Source of the DNA: Ophiocordyceps camponoti-saundersi (nom. inval.) | Taxonomy: Eukaryota > Ascomycota > Sordariomycetes > Hypocreales > Ophiocordycipitaceae | Reading direction: 5' to 3' | DNA: 64,000 nt | Assembly (NCBI GenBank): GCA_003339415.1 | Contig: PDHQ01000002.1 | Coordinates: forward strand, 312,159 to 376,158 | Shown here: one piece after another, positions 1 to 9,872 of the stretch | How the letters are laid out: each line of letters begins with the position of its first letter | Position numbering within the stretch: position 1 is the first letter of the stretch | Notes under the pieces: model-generated | What the model was told of the DNA's origin: nothing | The model's input: the letters and a program-made list of their open reading frames with translations, nothing else | The model's database searches: none | Translations under genes and position numbers: made by a program

Positions 1-504
1 CGGCTTAGGTCGCGCCGGTGGGAGGCTAACTTTTCTCGTAGGAGGGAGAGGTTGTTCTGTTTTAGTGCTGAGGACGTGAGGGCTGCTTCTGAGTCGAGGA
101 GTCTTGTTAGGTGGGAGATGACGCTTTCTCGCTGGTGGTTTTTTTTTATTTCGGTTATCACACGTTTCATTCTTAGCTGTTTAAAAAAGGGAAATGAAAG
201 ATGGGGGGATAGGAGTGTGACTGATGCGGATTGGGATGTGGTTTTTTACCTTTGATAGTAATTCCTCGATGTTGGATTCCGTCTCTCGCTCCTCGTCTGT
301 CGGTTTAGGCGGGATATTCGCAGAAGACGAGAACTGAGCGTACGTGTGAAAGAGGTTTTCCGTCTGAATATCAAAGCGTAAGATACAATGTGATGGTGAA
401 GAAAGAGAGAGCATCGCCGTTACCTGCGTCTCCAACGTTCTCGCTTGTTGCCGCAGTTGAGTCCATCCCGCGCTGCCCGAAGGCGAAGCAGCGGAGGAAG
501 CCAT
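1..504 (-). CDS. GOS1: Golgi SNARE Gos1 (GOSR1/GS28 family), 3' part cut by window edge
   Basis: Vesicle-fusion SNARE of the Golgi (intra-Golgi and ER-Golgi transport). The start at 504 opens MASSAASPSGSAGWTQLRQ, the usual fungal Gos1 N-terminus, followed by ARTLETQTENLFHTYAQFSS. Three exons are visible on the minus strand: 504-424, 363-250 and 131-1, with GT-AG introns 423-364 and 249-132; each join keeps the frame. The third exon reads RESVISHLTRLLDSEA then KQNNLSLLREKLASHRRDL, the known middle of Gos1. The SNARE helix and the C-terminal membrane anchor lie beyond the window. An in-frame reading upstream of 504 exists but is low-complexity. Divergent from RPL35 with a 478-bp shared upstream region. 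Confidence 0.9.
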
Positions 505-982
505 GACGTTGACCTCCCTCCCTCTCTCTCTATTCTCTCCTCTTTCTCCTTTATATCTCTTCGATTCTTCTGCGCTCGTTCGTTTCGATGGTGTGAGAAT
601 TCGAATGCAATCTTCTATCGTCCTCTTCACATTCATACAGCTTCCTCACCCCGATTAGGAGGCGACGTTTCGTCATTGGTTTTCCCAGCGGCAGAATCGT
701 CTTCACCGCCTTTACACGTGACAATACCTTTCCCTCTTGTATTTTTTTTTTTACTCAGAGTAACCGATTAGCCGAGAGGGAAAGAGGCGCGGGGGGATTT
801 TCGACGGTGGAAAAAAAAACGGACCAATCAGAAACGAGTGCGCACACAATTCAGAGAAAGAGCCCTAAAGGCCCTAAAATTCCCCTCCCCTAAAACCTAC
901 ATCTCACCAAAACCTCCGCAGCAACAGCAGAAAGATCAAGGAAAATCCCCCCAAACAGCACCGCCTTCAAGAAAACAAAACA
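505..982. promoter_or_regulatory. Shared upstream region of GOS1 and RPL35
   Basis: No gene. The stretch is pyrimidine-rich near GOS1 and A-rich near RPL35. Three CCCTAA motifs stand at 863-868, 872-877 and 888-893, about 90-120 nt upstream of the RPL35 start. CCCTAA/TTAGGG-type elements bound by Tbf1-like proteins are known in ribosomal protein promoters of many fungi; use here is inferred. Confidence 0.5.
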
Positions 983-1680
983 ATGGTGAGGCCTACTCTA
1001 TCGTCCACCGTCTGAATGACCGAATCAATCCCTCTAACTTCTTCTTTCTAGTCTTCCGGAAAAGTCAAGGCTGCCCAGTTGTGGGATAAGAACAAGGACG
1101 ATCTGAACAAGCAGCTCGAGGACCTCAAGACAGAACTCGGCCACCTCCGTGTGCAGAAGGTAGCCTCGTCCGGCACGAAGCTGAACAAGATGTACGTCTT
1201 CTTCCCCAATTTCCTCTCTCTTTCCCCCTCTCCCTCCCCAAAGAGCAGGACATGAAAGAGAAAGAGAAAGAGAAGAAAAAAAAAAGAATACTCATCTCAA
1301 TGGCAAAAAATCAAATAGTCACGACCTCCGCAAGTCCATCGCCCGCGTCCTCACAGTAATCAAAGCCAACCAACGATCCCAACTCCGCCTCTTCTACAAG
1401 AACAAGAAATACGCCCCCCTCGACCTACGACCCAAGCAGACGCGCGCCATCCGCCGCCGCCTCTCCGCCCAGGACAAGGCCCGCGTCCTCGAGAAGACCA
1501 AGAAGCGCAACATGAACTTTCCCCAACGGAAGTTCGCCGTCAAGGTATGTTCTGGTCGTCGTTTTTTTTCTTCTTTGTGGTCATTGTTGTTTTCTATACT
1601 TCTTTTTCTTTACTCTTCCAACCCCTTGTTTTCAAAATTTCTGTCTGACGCTCTATCCTCATCTTCCCTAGGCTGCTTGA
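983..1680 (+). CDS. RPL35: 60S ribosomal protein L35 (uL29)
   Basis: Large-subunit ribosomal protein near the peptide exit tunnel. Four exons: 983-985 (only the ATG), 1052-1191, 1319-1544 and 1672-1680, joined by GT-AG introns. The spliced protein is 125 aa, the usual L35 length, and reads [19 protein letters not shown] then [38 protein letters not shown], and near the end [14 protein letters not shown] start codon alone in the first exon is a familiar arrangement in fungal ribosomal protein genes. The last exon holds two codons plus the stop. I looked for C/D-box snoRNA signals in the introns and saw none. Confidence 0.95.
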
Positions 1681-2637
1681 ATCGCGCATCCAATGAAAAT
1701 AAACACAAAAGAAAAAGAACAAAAAAAGAAGGTCTTCAATGCTTGGGGAGCAGTCCGGCGATCGGGGCGTTTTTTCGTTGCCATCTTTCCCCCCCATTTT
1801 CCCCCCCCCCTTCTTCTTTTCATCTACCCCCGAGAGAGAAAGAAGAAGGAATCAAACCACAGACAGAGAGAGAGAGAGAGAGAGAGACGCAAAAAAAAAA
1901 AGAACGAGCTTCCACACTCTGTACATCGTCCAGGCATCGGGGGAAAAGGGTGGTGAGGAGAGGCCCGTTTCTTTGCTTTATCGTTCTGCTCGTTCGGACC
2001 GGCATGTCCCGTGTCGAGATGATATTCTCGTCTTGCCGGCAAATTCCCCATCGACGGTCCGTAGAGACGGAGACCTGGAGGAGCTCAATCATGCATTTCA
2101 TACCACCGGCAAGGAGACGGAGAAGACGAGATCAAAGATGTATCATGTCCCAACTAGACCACGTCTGTCTTGTAGTCGCCACGAGATCGTAGTCTCCTTG
2201 GTCCAACCTTCTCGTCTCTCTGCCGACTTGTTGTGCTCTTATGTGTATCAAGGAAGCTAAAAATCCGACACCATCGCTGGACCACCATCCTCACATTCGT
2301 CAGACGTCCTCCATTAATCGTGTCCTTCCTCCATCTACACCTTTTTTGTTTCCCCGTCGGCCGCTCAACTATTGGGATATCCAGAAAGAAACCGGCTTTC
2401 CCCCTCTTACTCTTCAGGACGCCTCATGATAGACTTTTTTTCTCTCTCCTTTCCCCTTCCTTGTTCGCTCCCAAGTATCGATTCAAAAGCCGACGATGGA
2501 GAGGATCATGATTAGTTCAACCCCTCTTTCCCCCCTCTTTTTCATCTTTCACCTATCGTACATACATACATACAGTGGCACACAGCCACGGTCCAGGCGA
2601 ATCTCTTTGTCTCCAAAGCTGTGCATGGACAAACATA
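1681..2637. other. Intergenic, low-complexity, no gene seen
   Basis: Space between the convergent RPL35 and zinc-regulator genes. It has pyrimidine tracts, a (GA)n run near 1865-1890 and a short (CATA)n run near 2560-2575. Open frames here are compositionally repetitive and resemble no known protein. Confidence 0.6.
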
Positions 2638-4668
2638 TCAGGCGGCGTGTTGTAGCGGGTGATGGGTCATGACCGCCAGCAACTGGCCCTCGAGCCCGAG
2701 GGACACGCCGGCGTCCAGCGGCTGCAGGACCGTCTTGGAGACGGCCGTCTTGACGGGCTTCGTCACCTTTAGAGTGGCCTGGTAACGGGGCTTGGCCTTG
2801 CCAAAAAGGGCGTCTAGCTCGTCTTGCCGGTCCTTGTGGTTGGTGCTGACGTGTCTCCGGAGCTGGTCCAGCCGGTGGAAATCCTTGCCACAGATCTGAC
2901 ACTCGTGCAGGCCCTTGACGTTGTGCGTGCGCCGATGCTTGGACAGGTTGGACGACTCACTGAATCTCTTGTGGCATATCTCGCACTCGAGCGGCTTGAG
3001 ACCTGTGTGGGTTCGCTCGTGCATGGCTGGCATCGCGTCAGCCATCGCATGTCGATTGCAAGGAGACGGGAACGGAAGAAAAAAAAAGACAGGACTTACT
3101 CAAGGCGCTCTGCTGCTTAAACGCACAGCCACAACCGGGAAACTTGCAAACCCAGGGCGTCTCGCCCGTATGGATTCGCTTGTGCTGCTCGAGGGCTTGC
3201 TTAGCCGACAAGGCCGCGCCACATACGTCACAATGGACAGGTTTATCTGCTCCCGGAGGTCAGCGGCGACTCGGCCGAATCGGGTCCACGACCTACAGCC
3301 TGTGTGCACCTGCATGTGGCGCTCCAGCTTGCTCCGCTGGGTAAAGGACGTGCTCCTCGTGCAATTGGCCCAGCCGCATTCGAAGCCGACACGCGCCTTC
3401 CTTAGCTGCTTGAGGTGGTCAACCTTGCAGTGCTTCTGCAGCTGTTCGTCATTGTCGAAGCGGCGGCCGCAGGGGCGGCCGTTTTGGACGATCCAGCGGC
3501 ACGTGAACTGGTCTTCCTGCGTAAGGGCGAGAGACCTGACGGTGGGAGGGCTCAGGGACCGTGTCCCTACGGACTCGAGAGGCGACGGCGCGGTGAAGGA
3601 GGGAAGCGAAGTGGGTGTCGCTGAAAGGGCCGGGCCGACGGACAGACTGGTCAGGGGCGATGACGACGGCGAGAAGCGCTGGTCGTGGTGGGCCATGTGC
3701 AGAGGAGGCGGGTGTTGGCAGGACATGTGACTGCCGCTGCCGGGATAGGATCCATGACCGGCTTGGTGGTATTCCAGCAGCGGCAGATGATCCTCGAAGA
3801 TGTGATCGGCGAAGGCGCTCGGGTCCTGCACTTGGAAGCCGCACTCGGGGGCTGGGGGGCTGGACAGGTACTGATTGTCAAAGGACGTCTTGGGCAGAGT
3901 GCACCTAGGCATCACCTGGGCCGGATCGTGGGCGACACATTGGTTGGCGTGAGCCAAGCCAAAGGACGGATCGTGGTACTGGGCGATGTGGTTCGCCAGA
4001 GCGTACTCCATGCTCATGTTGCATGGCTGGTTGGGAAAACAAGAGGAGCCGTCGGGTAGGGTGAGCATGGTGGAAAGACTGGCGCAAGGCATGAACTGTT
4101 GTAGGGATTGTTGGTCGGCAAACGGCATCATGGGTATCTGGGAGTTGTCGCCAAAGGAGGTGAGAGCGGCGGCGGCGGCCTTGTCGCGATCCGTCAGGCA
4201 ATTCTCGTCCATGCATGGTCGGTCCTGACAAGCTTCGTCCCGGCAAAGCTCGGGGCTCTCGCAAATATCGCCTCGACAAAGCTCAGGGCCCTTGCAAGCA
4301 TCGTCGTCGCAACAAACGACGTCACCGCATTGGCTGGCGCAAGGGCCGTCGCATGCGGTGCTACAGTCGGAAGCGCAGTCATTGTTGTTGTTGTTGTCGT
4401 CGTCGTTGTCGTCGTTGTCGTTGGCGCTCAAGGGGAGGCATCCGGGCTGTAAGGCCGAGGCGCCGAGGTCGAAAGCGTGTTGCCAGGTCAGAGAGGAGGT
4501 CGAGTGATGGTGCCGTTGATGGCGAAGCATGTCGGTCTGCAGATCGTCTCGATAGTGGTCGTCATGGTTGGGGATAACGAGGGCATCGAAATCGATTATA
4601 GACGTGGGTGTCACGTTGTCGTCGACATGACCGTGAAAGGCCGGCTGCGGTCCCTGCCTGAGCATCAA
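2638..4668 (-). CDS. zafA: Zinc-responsive C2H2 transcription factor, Zap1/ZafA type
   Basis: Likely activator of zinc-uptake genes under zinc limitation. Exons 4668-3297, 3246-3100 and 3026-2638; introns 3296-3247 and 3099-3027 are GT-AG and keep the frame; 635 aa. A Cys-rich segment lies at about residues 95-150 (CASDCSTACDGPCASQC and more), followed by two irregular finger-like segments (ALANHIAQYH; PSAFADHIFEDH) that may match the zinc-sensing fingers of Zap1. The C-terminal fingers run in Zap1 order: an irregular C-x9-C finger, a C-x4-C finger ending SKLERHMQVHTG, then CDVCGAALSAKQALEQH, a C-x4-C finger ending ALTMHERTHTG, then ECEICHKRFSESSNLSKH and CQICGKDFHRLDQLRRH. ESSNLSKH matches the last Zap1 finger closely. 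Assignment as Zap1 family is strong; true orthology is inferred. I saw no clear autoregulatory zinc-response element upstream. Confidence 0.85.
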
Positions 4669-5205
4669 GACGAAGCTATTTTCTCTGGTTGGGAAATTTG
4701 GCAGGCCGACAAGAAGACGAAGGGACGGAGCGACGATGCATTCCCTTCAATTGATGAAGACGGGTCTGTTCGTGTCGGTTTGTTGGGGAGAAGCAGTCTG
4801 TCTAAGACGGATTGTCGCGAGGGCCCCAATTTCAGATAGAGCTGGAGTCTGAGCCGAAGCAGGAGGAAAAGGATGATGAAGAGGAGAGTGAAGGAAAGAG
4901 AGTGTTTTTGAGAGAGAAGAGAGTAGAGAGTAGAGAGAGGAGAGAGGAGAGAGGAGGGTAAGGGTGTGTGTAAAGAGAACGAGACTACCTAGGTAGGTGG
5001 GTAGGTGGAAGGGTAGGTGGTAGGTTATCAGGTTGGCAGCTCAGACTGTATGCAGGTGTGTTAGTAGGTTGTAGGAGGGTAGGAAGGAAGGCAGTGGGAA
5101 GGTAGTAGGAAGGTAGGAAGGCAGGAAGGTAGCAAAGGCAGAGAAGGGAAGAGAGCTGGAGGAGGCGGGTCGCGGAAGGAAGGGCAGACGCTCCGCCCGC
5201 CGCGC

Positions 5206-5240
5206 TCCGAGAGAGAGAGAGAGAGAGGAGAGAGGAGAGA

Positions 5241-5280
<40 letters not shown>

Positions 5281-5372
5281 AGGGGGGGGGGGGGGGGGGG
5301 GCGAGTGTGTGTGTGAGAGAGACAGAGAGAAAAGGAGATCAAATGAAATAATAGAATAAAAGAAAAGGAATA

Positions 5373-5426
<54 letters not shown>
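5206..5426. repeat. (GA)n block with three long poly-G tracts (37, 20 and 54 nt)
   Basis: Read directly: GA repeats from about 5206, uninterrupted G runs at 5243-5279, 5282-5301 and 5373-5426, broken by purine-rich DNA. Lies 540-760 bp upstream of the zinc regulator start. Such runs can form G-quadruplexes; they can also be inflated by two-colour short-read artefacts, so the exact lengths are doubtful. Confidence 0.85.
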
Positions 5427-5428
<2 letters not shown>

Positions 5429-6164
5429 CGAGAGAAAGACTCTGAGAGAGAGGAGGAATAGAGAATGTGTGTGTGTGAGAGAGAGAGAGCGCCAAAGAGA
5501 AAAAAAGGTAGGCCAGGCCAGCCAGCAAGTACAGGCAGACAGACAGGCAGCGGCCGGGCAGGCGGGCGGACGGGCGGGCGGGCGACACCGCCGCCTAGGC
5601 ATTGATGGAGTGAGTGAGTAGGTAGGTAGGCAGGCAGGCGGGCAGTGAGAGCTTTGCGAGAACCCTGATGGGGCGAAAAATGACCCCGCCCTGACGAAGA
5701 TGTCAGGGACCGGGATTCGAGGCCAGAAATTTCTTCTTTAGACTCTTCGTATCTATGTATCTATGTCTGTATCCGTACCGACTACCTACCTTGTAAGTTG
5801 TAGGTGACCAGGGCATACGGATAGGTAGGTAGGTAGGTATGCATTTCGCTTTCATCCATCATCAGCCTGCCTTTACCTCCGTCTGTCTGTCCGTCTGTCT
5901 GATGGCGACGTACGGATACTTACATACATACATACATACATAGAGACTACACTTGAACAGAGTTTCTTTTTTTATAAAAAAAAAAAAGAATAAGATAAAA
6001 TCGATAATTCAAGGAATATTTCTGTTTGTACGAGTCACGACTACTAACCTACCTGCCCACGTAGTAGGTAGGTAAGCAAAAGAGGAGGAGGAAAAATATG
6101 CTCACTTAACAGTAACGTCATTCCATCCTGGCACAGCAGACGTGCACATATTATATACCTTGTA

Positions 6165-6210
6165 TATACTATGTATGTATGTATGTACATATGTATGTAT
6201 GTATGTATGC
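6165..6210. repeat. (TATG)n microsatellite
   Basis: About ten tandem or near-tandem TATG units with one TACATA interruption, seen directly. Confidence 0.8.
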
Positions 6211-7266
6211 CGGTTAGTGCATCATGTCGTGCGTACGTGCTTGCCTAACTATCTAGTATACGAATATACTCTAACCCATCTACCTCTACTTTATCATATA
6301 AAAAGACTTTTTTTACTCGACGTTCATACCACGATGCTACCAGTACCCCCCCCCCCCCCCCAGGCTACACCCACCCACCCACAACACCCATCTGCCTAGG
6401 TAGGTACCTCTATAACCGTCTATCACACCCATCTGCCTGCCTGCCTCTCCAGGTCCGTCAGTATATAAGTCCTAGTAAAAAATGACCACGCGTGTACTTA
6501 TATAAGCATACTATCCTACGAATATATGCCTAGTATAAACGCCATGCCATGACATCGCCGAGCTCAAAAAACCCCATCAGTACCCAGACACTGACATCAG
6601 CAGCAGCAGTCGACACATTACATACATATGTATAACACACTCCAGCAGCGGGGTGGGGCCAAGAAGGCAGCAAAGATGTGGGGGACCGGTACGGATAGAG
6701 GAGAGGAAAATCCGACCGGCGAAGCACCGCGAGCGCATCCGCGGAATCTCTTCCCTAGCTTTTTTCTTCCTTTTTTCCCTTCTGACTTCATATCATGTGC
6801 GTGTGTATTTTCTTTTTTTTTTTCGCCCCGCCCACCCTTCGAATCTTCTTCTTCTCCTTCTTTTTCTTCTTTTCTTTCCTTTCATCTTCTTCTTTTCCGG
6901 GGCAAGAAAAAAAAAAACTGTTTCTTCCCCGTCTTTCTCTTTCCGGCATCATCGTCATCCTTACCCCCACCCCCCTCTCGGCTCCCCATCGTCACCTGCT
7001 CTTCATCCCCTTCAACAACAAGCTGAAAGAAAGGATTTTTTTTCAAAGATTCGTACATACATATGTAATTAAAGAACGTCTGCATATAATTCTTATATAT
7101 CCGTTATGTTTCTCTCCGTACCTCGAATATGCATAGGTATCTGTGAGTCATGTTTTGTATGCACATCATACATACACACATACATACGTACCTACAGTGT
7201 GATGCACATAGACTATAGCCGTTAGCAAGCCTCGGTTGCGACTCCACGTGCCGATGGCGCTCGCTT

Positions 7267-7268
7267 TC

Positions 7269-7308
<40 letters not shown>
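7267..7308. repeat. (TC)n microsatellite
   Basis: Pure or nearly pure TC dinucleotide run, seen directly. Confidence 0.8.
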
Positions 7309-8804
7309 ATCCCCCCTGACCCTCCCCTGACCCTCTCCCCTGACCAACCAGCTTCATTACCCTTCTTTTTACGCATGGATCCGTACTCTTACTCTCGTAT
7401 GTACCAAGGCATTCTTCACACGGATACATGCCGACAACATAACCCGCGATTGCAGACGTCCGATCACCCGCCGTACAGTGCGTCACAGTGCGTCCGCCCA
7501 TTACCGATGCCGCGCCGGGTCCGGGGCCCCGACTTCCCCCCCGGTTCGTTCACGTTCATACATACATAGAGTATATAATACAAGTCACAAGATCCATTAT
7601 AACCCTTTCTTCTATCCCACATTCCTTGAGCTGGGGAAAGACGGTTTTCCCTTCTTTCCTTTTTTTTTGTTACTCCAGTTCTAAAACAACCCGCCCTTAA
7701 CAAATGGTTTCCCCAACCCACTCTTACAACACAACGGTTCTCTTCCCCCCCCATCAGTTCGTTCACACTACAAAGCCAAGACGTGACAGTGATAATCAGC
7801 TCATAAGCCCTCATCCTCCTCCTCCTACTCCTCCTACTCCTCGCCAAGCCTTCCACAAACTCTCCTCTTTCATTTTATCTTTTTTTTTTTTAATTCTTCT
7901 TTTCTCCTAAGAACTAACCTAAAGCCAGCTTCGCGTCTCTTTTCCAAGAATCTTCCCTCCCCTTCCCTCCACTCCCCCCCCCCTTCGTCCCCGCTCTCTT
8001 ACATACTTTCTCCCACCGTCACATCCGGTCCCCGTGCCGGCGCTCCTCGATGCCGTGCGGGTGTGAGGGGACATGTATGTACATATGTAGGTATGCATGC
8101 AGGGTAGGGTGTCGAATTAAGAAGATGGGGAAAAAAAGCCCAAATGCCGTCTTTTAGCGAATCACCTACATATGTATGTACGGATACACACACTGGTGGC
8201 GGCCTGTGGAGGCAGGCGCCGACGAGCCTGATTGGGGTTTAAATTGGCACGTACTGGCCGTGTCAGACTTATCGTGGACATCATCTTTTACTCCCCCTTT
8301 TTGGAGGCCTGCTAAATTGAGTCTCTTCGGCCGACGTATCTATCTATCCTGTTTATCTCACACCTAGATACCTACATACATACAATGCTCTATAGAAGAA
8401 AGACTACAGATATGCCCCAAGCAGCGTCTGCCGCCTACCGTATTGTGTGTCTCTACATATCCGTGCAGGTTGTTTTTTTAAGGGCCTTTCCCCTCTCAAT
8501 CTCTATCCGCTACAGATGCCGTCACGGCACTCGCACCCGCTGTTTAAACTCCTTTCCTCTCTTCCTTCCTACTTTCTTTTCCCAACCCGCCTTGACTCGA
8601 TCAAGTTGATCAGACGGTGAAAGCCGAGCCGGGGTACCTAGACTAAAGGACGTAGCCGGACCATCCTCGGCTGATTCCCAAATTTAGATCTCGTAAGACC
8701 TTCTTCAACCACATGCGCGTCCCCTACAGCCTACAGCCTACAGTCTCCTCCATCACATCCTCCTCCTCTTCCAAACCCATCCCCCCAAATAAAACAAAAA
8801 AAAA

Positions 8805-9188
8805 ATGGGCAACCTCTGCGGCAAAGAGGATCCCGATCCCTCCCCACCCGGCCGAGTCCTCGGCTCCGCCCCCTCCCGAGCACAACAAGCCCCCCCCTCA
8901 TCCTCCTCGTCCTCCGTCCCCGCCAAAGTCGGCGGCCCCCCGCGCAAGCTCGGCACCTCCTCGTCATCCACACGACCACCACAGCCACAATCAGACGACG
9001 CCAGACAACGAGCCGCCGAAGCAGCAGAAGCCCGCGCCAAAGCCAAGATGCAATCCGGAGGCAAACTGCAAAGACAACTGTCCGCCCAACAGAAACAGTC
9101 GAGATCAAACGTACTCAAACAGGCCAGCGAACAGGACAGACGAGCTCGCGATGCCGATGACGCCACTTCCGCTCGGAACTGGGACTGA
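8805..9188 (+). CDS. Small N-myristoylated protein with p97/VCP-interacting motif (SVIP-like)
   Basis: Single-exon ORF of 127 aa. It starts MGNLCGKEDPD: Gly2 with a small residue context suits N-myristoylation, and Cys5 could be palmitoylated. A disordered Ser/Pro-rich linker follows, then a charged helix DDARQRAAEAAEARAKAK at about residues 64-81. Within it, RQRAAEAAEAR fits the VIM consensus R-x5-AA-x2-R, used by SVIP, gp78 and VIMP to bind the p97/Cdc48 N-domain. The C-terminus is polar (QDRRARDADDATSARNWD). Lipidated N-terminus plus short VIM helix is the layout of animal SVIP, an ERAD regulator, so a membrane-tethered Cdc48 adaptor is my inference. Similar small MGN-type proteins occur in other Sordariomycetes as hypothetical proteins. 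Existence as a gene is well supported; function is not proven. Confidence 0.75.
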   Translation: MGNLCGKEDPDPSPPGRVLGSAPSRAQQAPPSSSSSSVPAKVGGPPRKLGTSSSSTRPPQPQSDDARQRAAEAAEARAKAKMQSGGKLQRQLSAQQKQSRSNVLKQASEQDRRARDADDATSARNWD

Positions 9189-9872
9189 TGACCATCACCA
9201 CCACCACCACTACCACAGCCGCCCCCTATGACGAACCCAGCCCTCTTCGCCCAGAGAAAGAGAAGACGATTCTTATGTCCTCCTTTTTGGTTTTTGGTTG
9301 TTGTTTTTTTTTACCTTCCGCATATACCCCCAAACCCCTTCTCCCCCCCCCCCTTCTCTCTCTCGGCAACGCCCATCACTTACTTACCTACCGACTCTTT
9401 ACTCGCTGGCAACGTAGAATCATGTACGATTACTTTCCTGCCTACGTCCCTACTATGATATAATACTTCTCCCCAAATCATGCCTTTACTTTGTTGCTCT
9501 CGTAATGCCGCGCCGAGCTTATTAGTCAATCATCAGTCGACGGATGCCGACTACGCTCCTGTTTGTTCCCTTCCTCATGCATATGCCGACTTCCCTTGCC
9601 GGCGACATCCTGGTGCCGTCGTCCTCGTCAATGCCGACTACCATTCGAGCCTGGCAATGTCTCCTTTTCCGTACAAAACATGACTACATCATTCACATGG
9701 GACGGAACGCTTGTCTAGTTACCTAACGCCTTTTCTGTGCCTCGTCTACCTTGAGATACATACATACACAGAGCTCCTTGTCTCTCAATGAGGCCCTCCA
9801 GTGCCAATTCCTAGCCTGCCCAGTCCTACCGGTCCGCGCGGCAAACAAGAAGAGGGCGTCTCCTGTCGGCGA
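9189..9872. other. Intergenic, no gene seen
   Basis: Space between the convergent SVIP-like gene and PRP5. It contains a short C-rich run near 9340 and unremarkable mixed sequence. Short frames at 9188-9463 and 9480-9726 show no conserved features. Confidence 0.55.

Larger units (their letters stand above)
4669..8804. other. 4.1-kb repeat-rich intergenic region, no gene seen
   Basis: It holds the 5' flank of the zinc regulator and then microsatellites: (GGTA)n near 4985-5040, G-tracts (separate entry), (TACA)n 5915-5940, (TATG)n 6165-6210, a 16-nt C run 6346-6361, (TC)n 7267-7308 and AT-richer stretches. Frames across it are Pro-, Ser- or His-rich products of repeats and were not called. Confidence 0.6.

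Noticed and set aside
505..636. N-terminal extension of Gos1 up to an ATG at 636
   Set aside because: The extension is Arg/Glu-rich low-complexity; Gos1 proteins begin at the MASS start at 504.
986..1671. snoRNA in RPL35 introns
   Set aside because: No TGATGA C-box with a matching CTGA D-box was seen in the introns.
1512..2192. 226-codon continuation of the RPL35 last coding exon
   Set aside because: It runs through the donor site after GTCAAG into low-complexity DNA; splicing to 1672 gives the normal L35 end.
5061..5602. Pro-rich minus-strand open frames of 175 and 87 codons
   Set aside because: They are translations of the poly-G and GA repeats; no non-repetitive protein signal.
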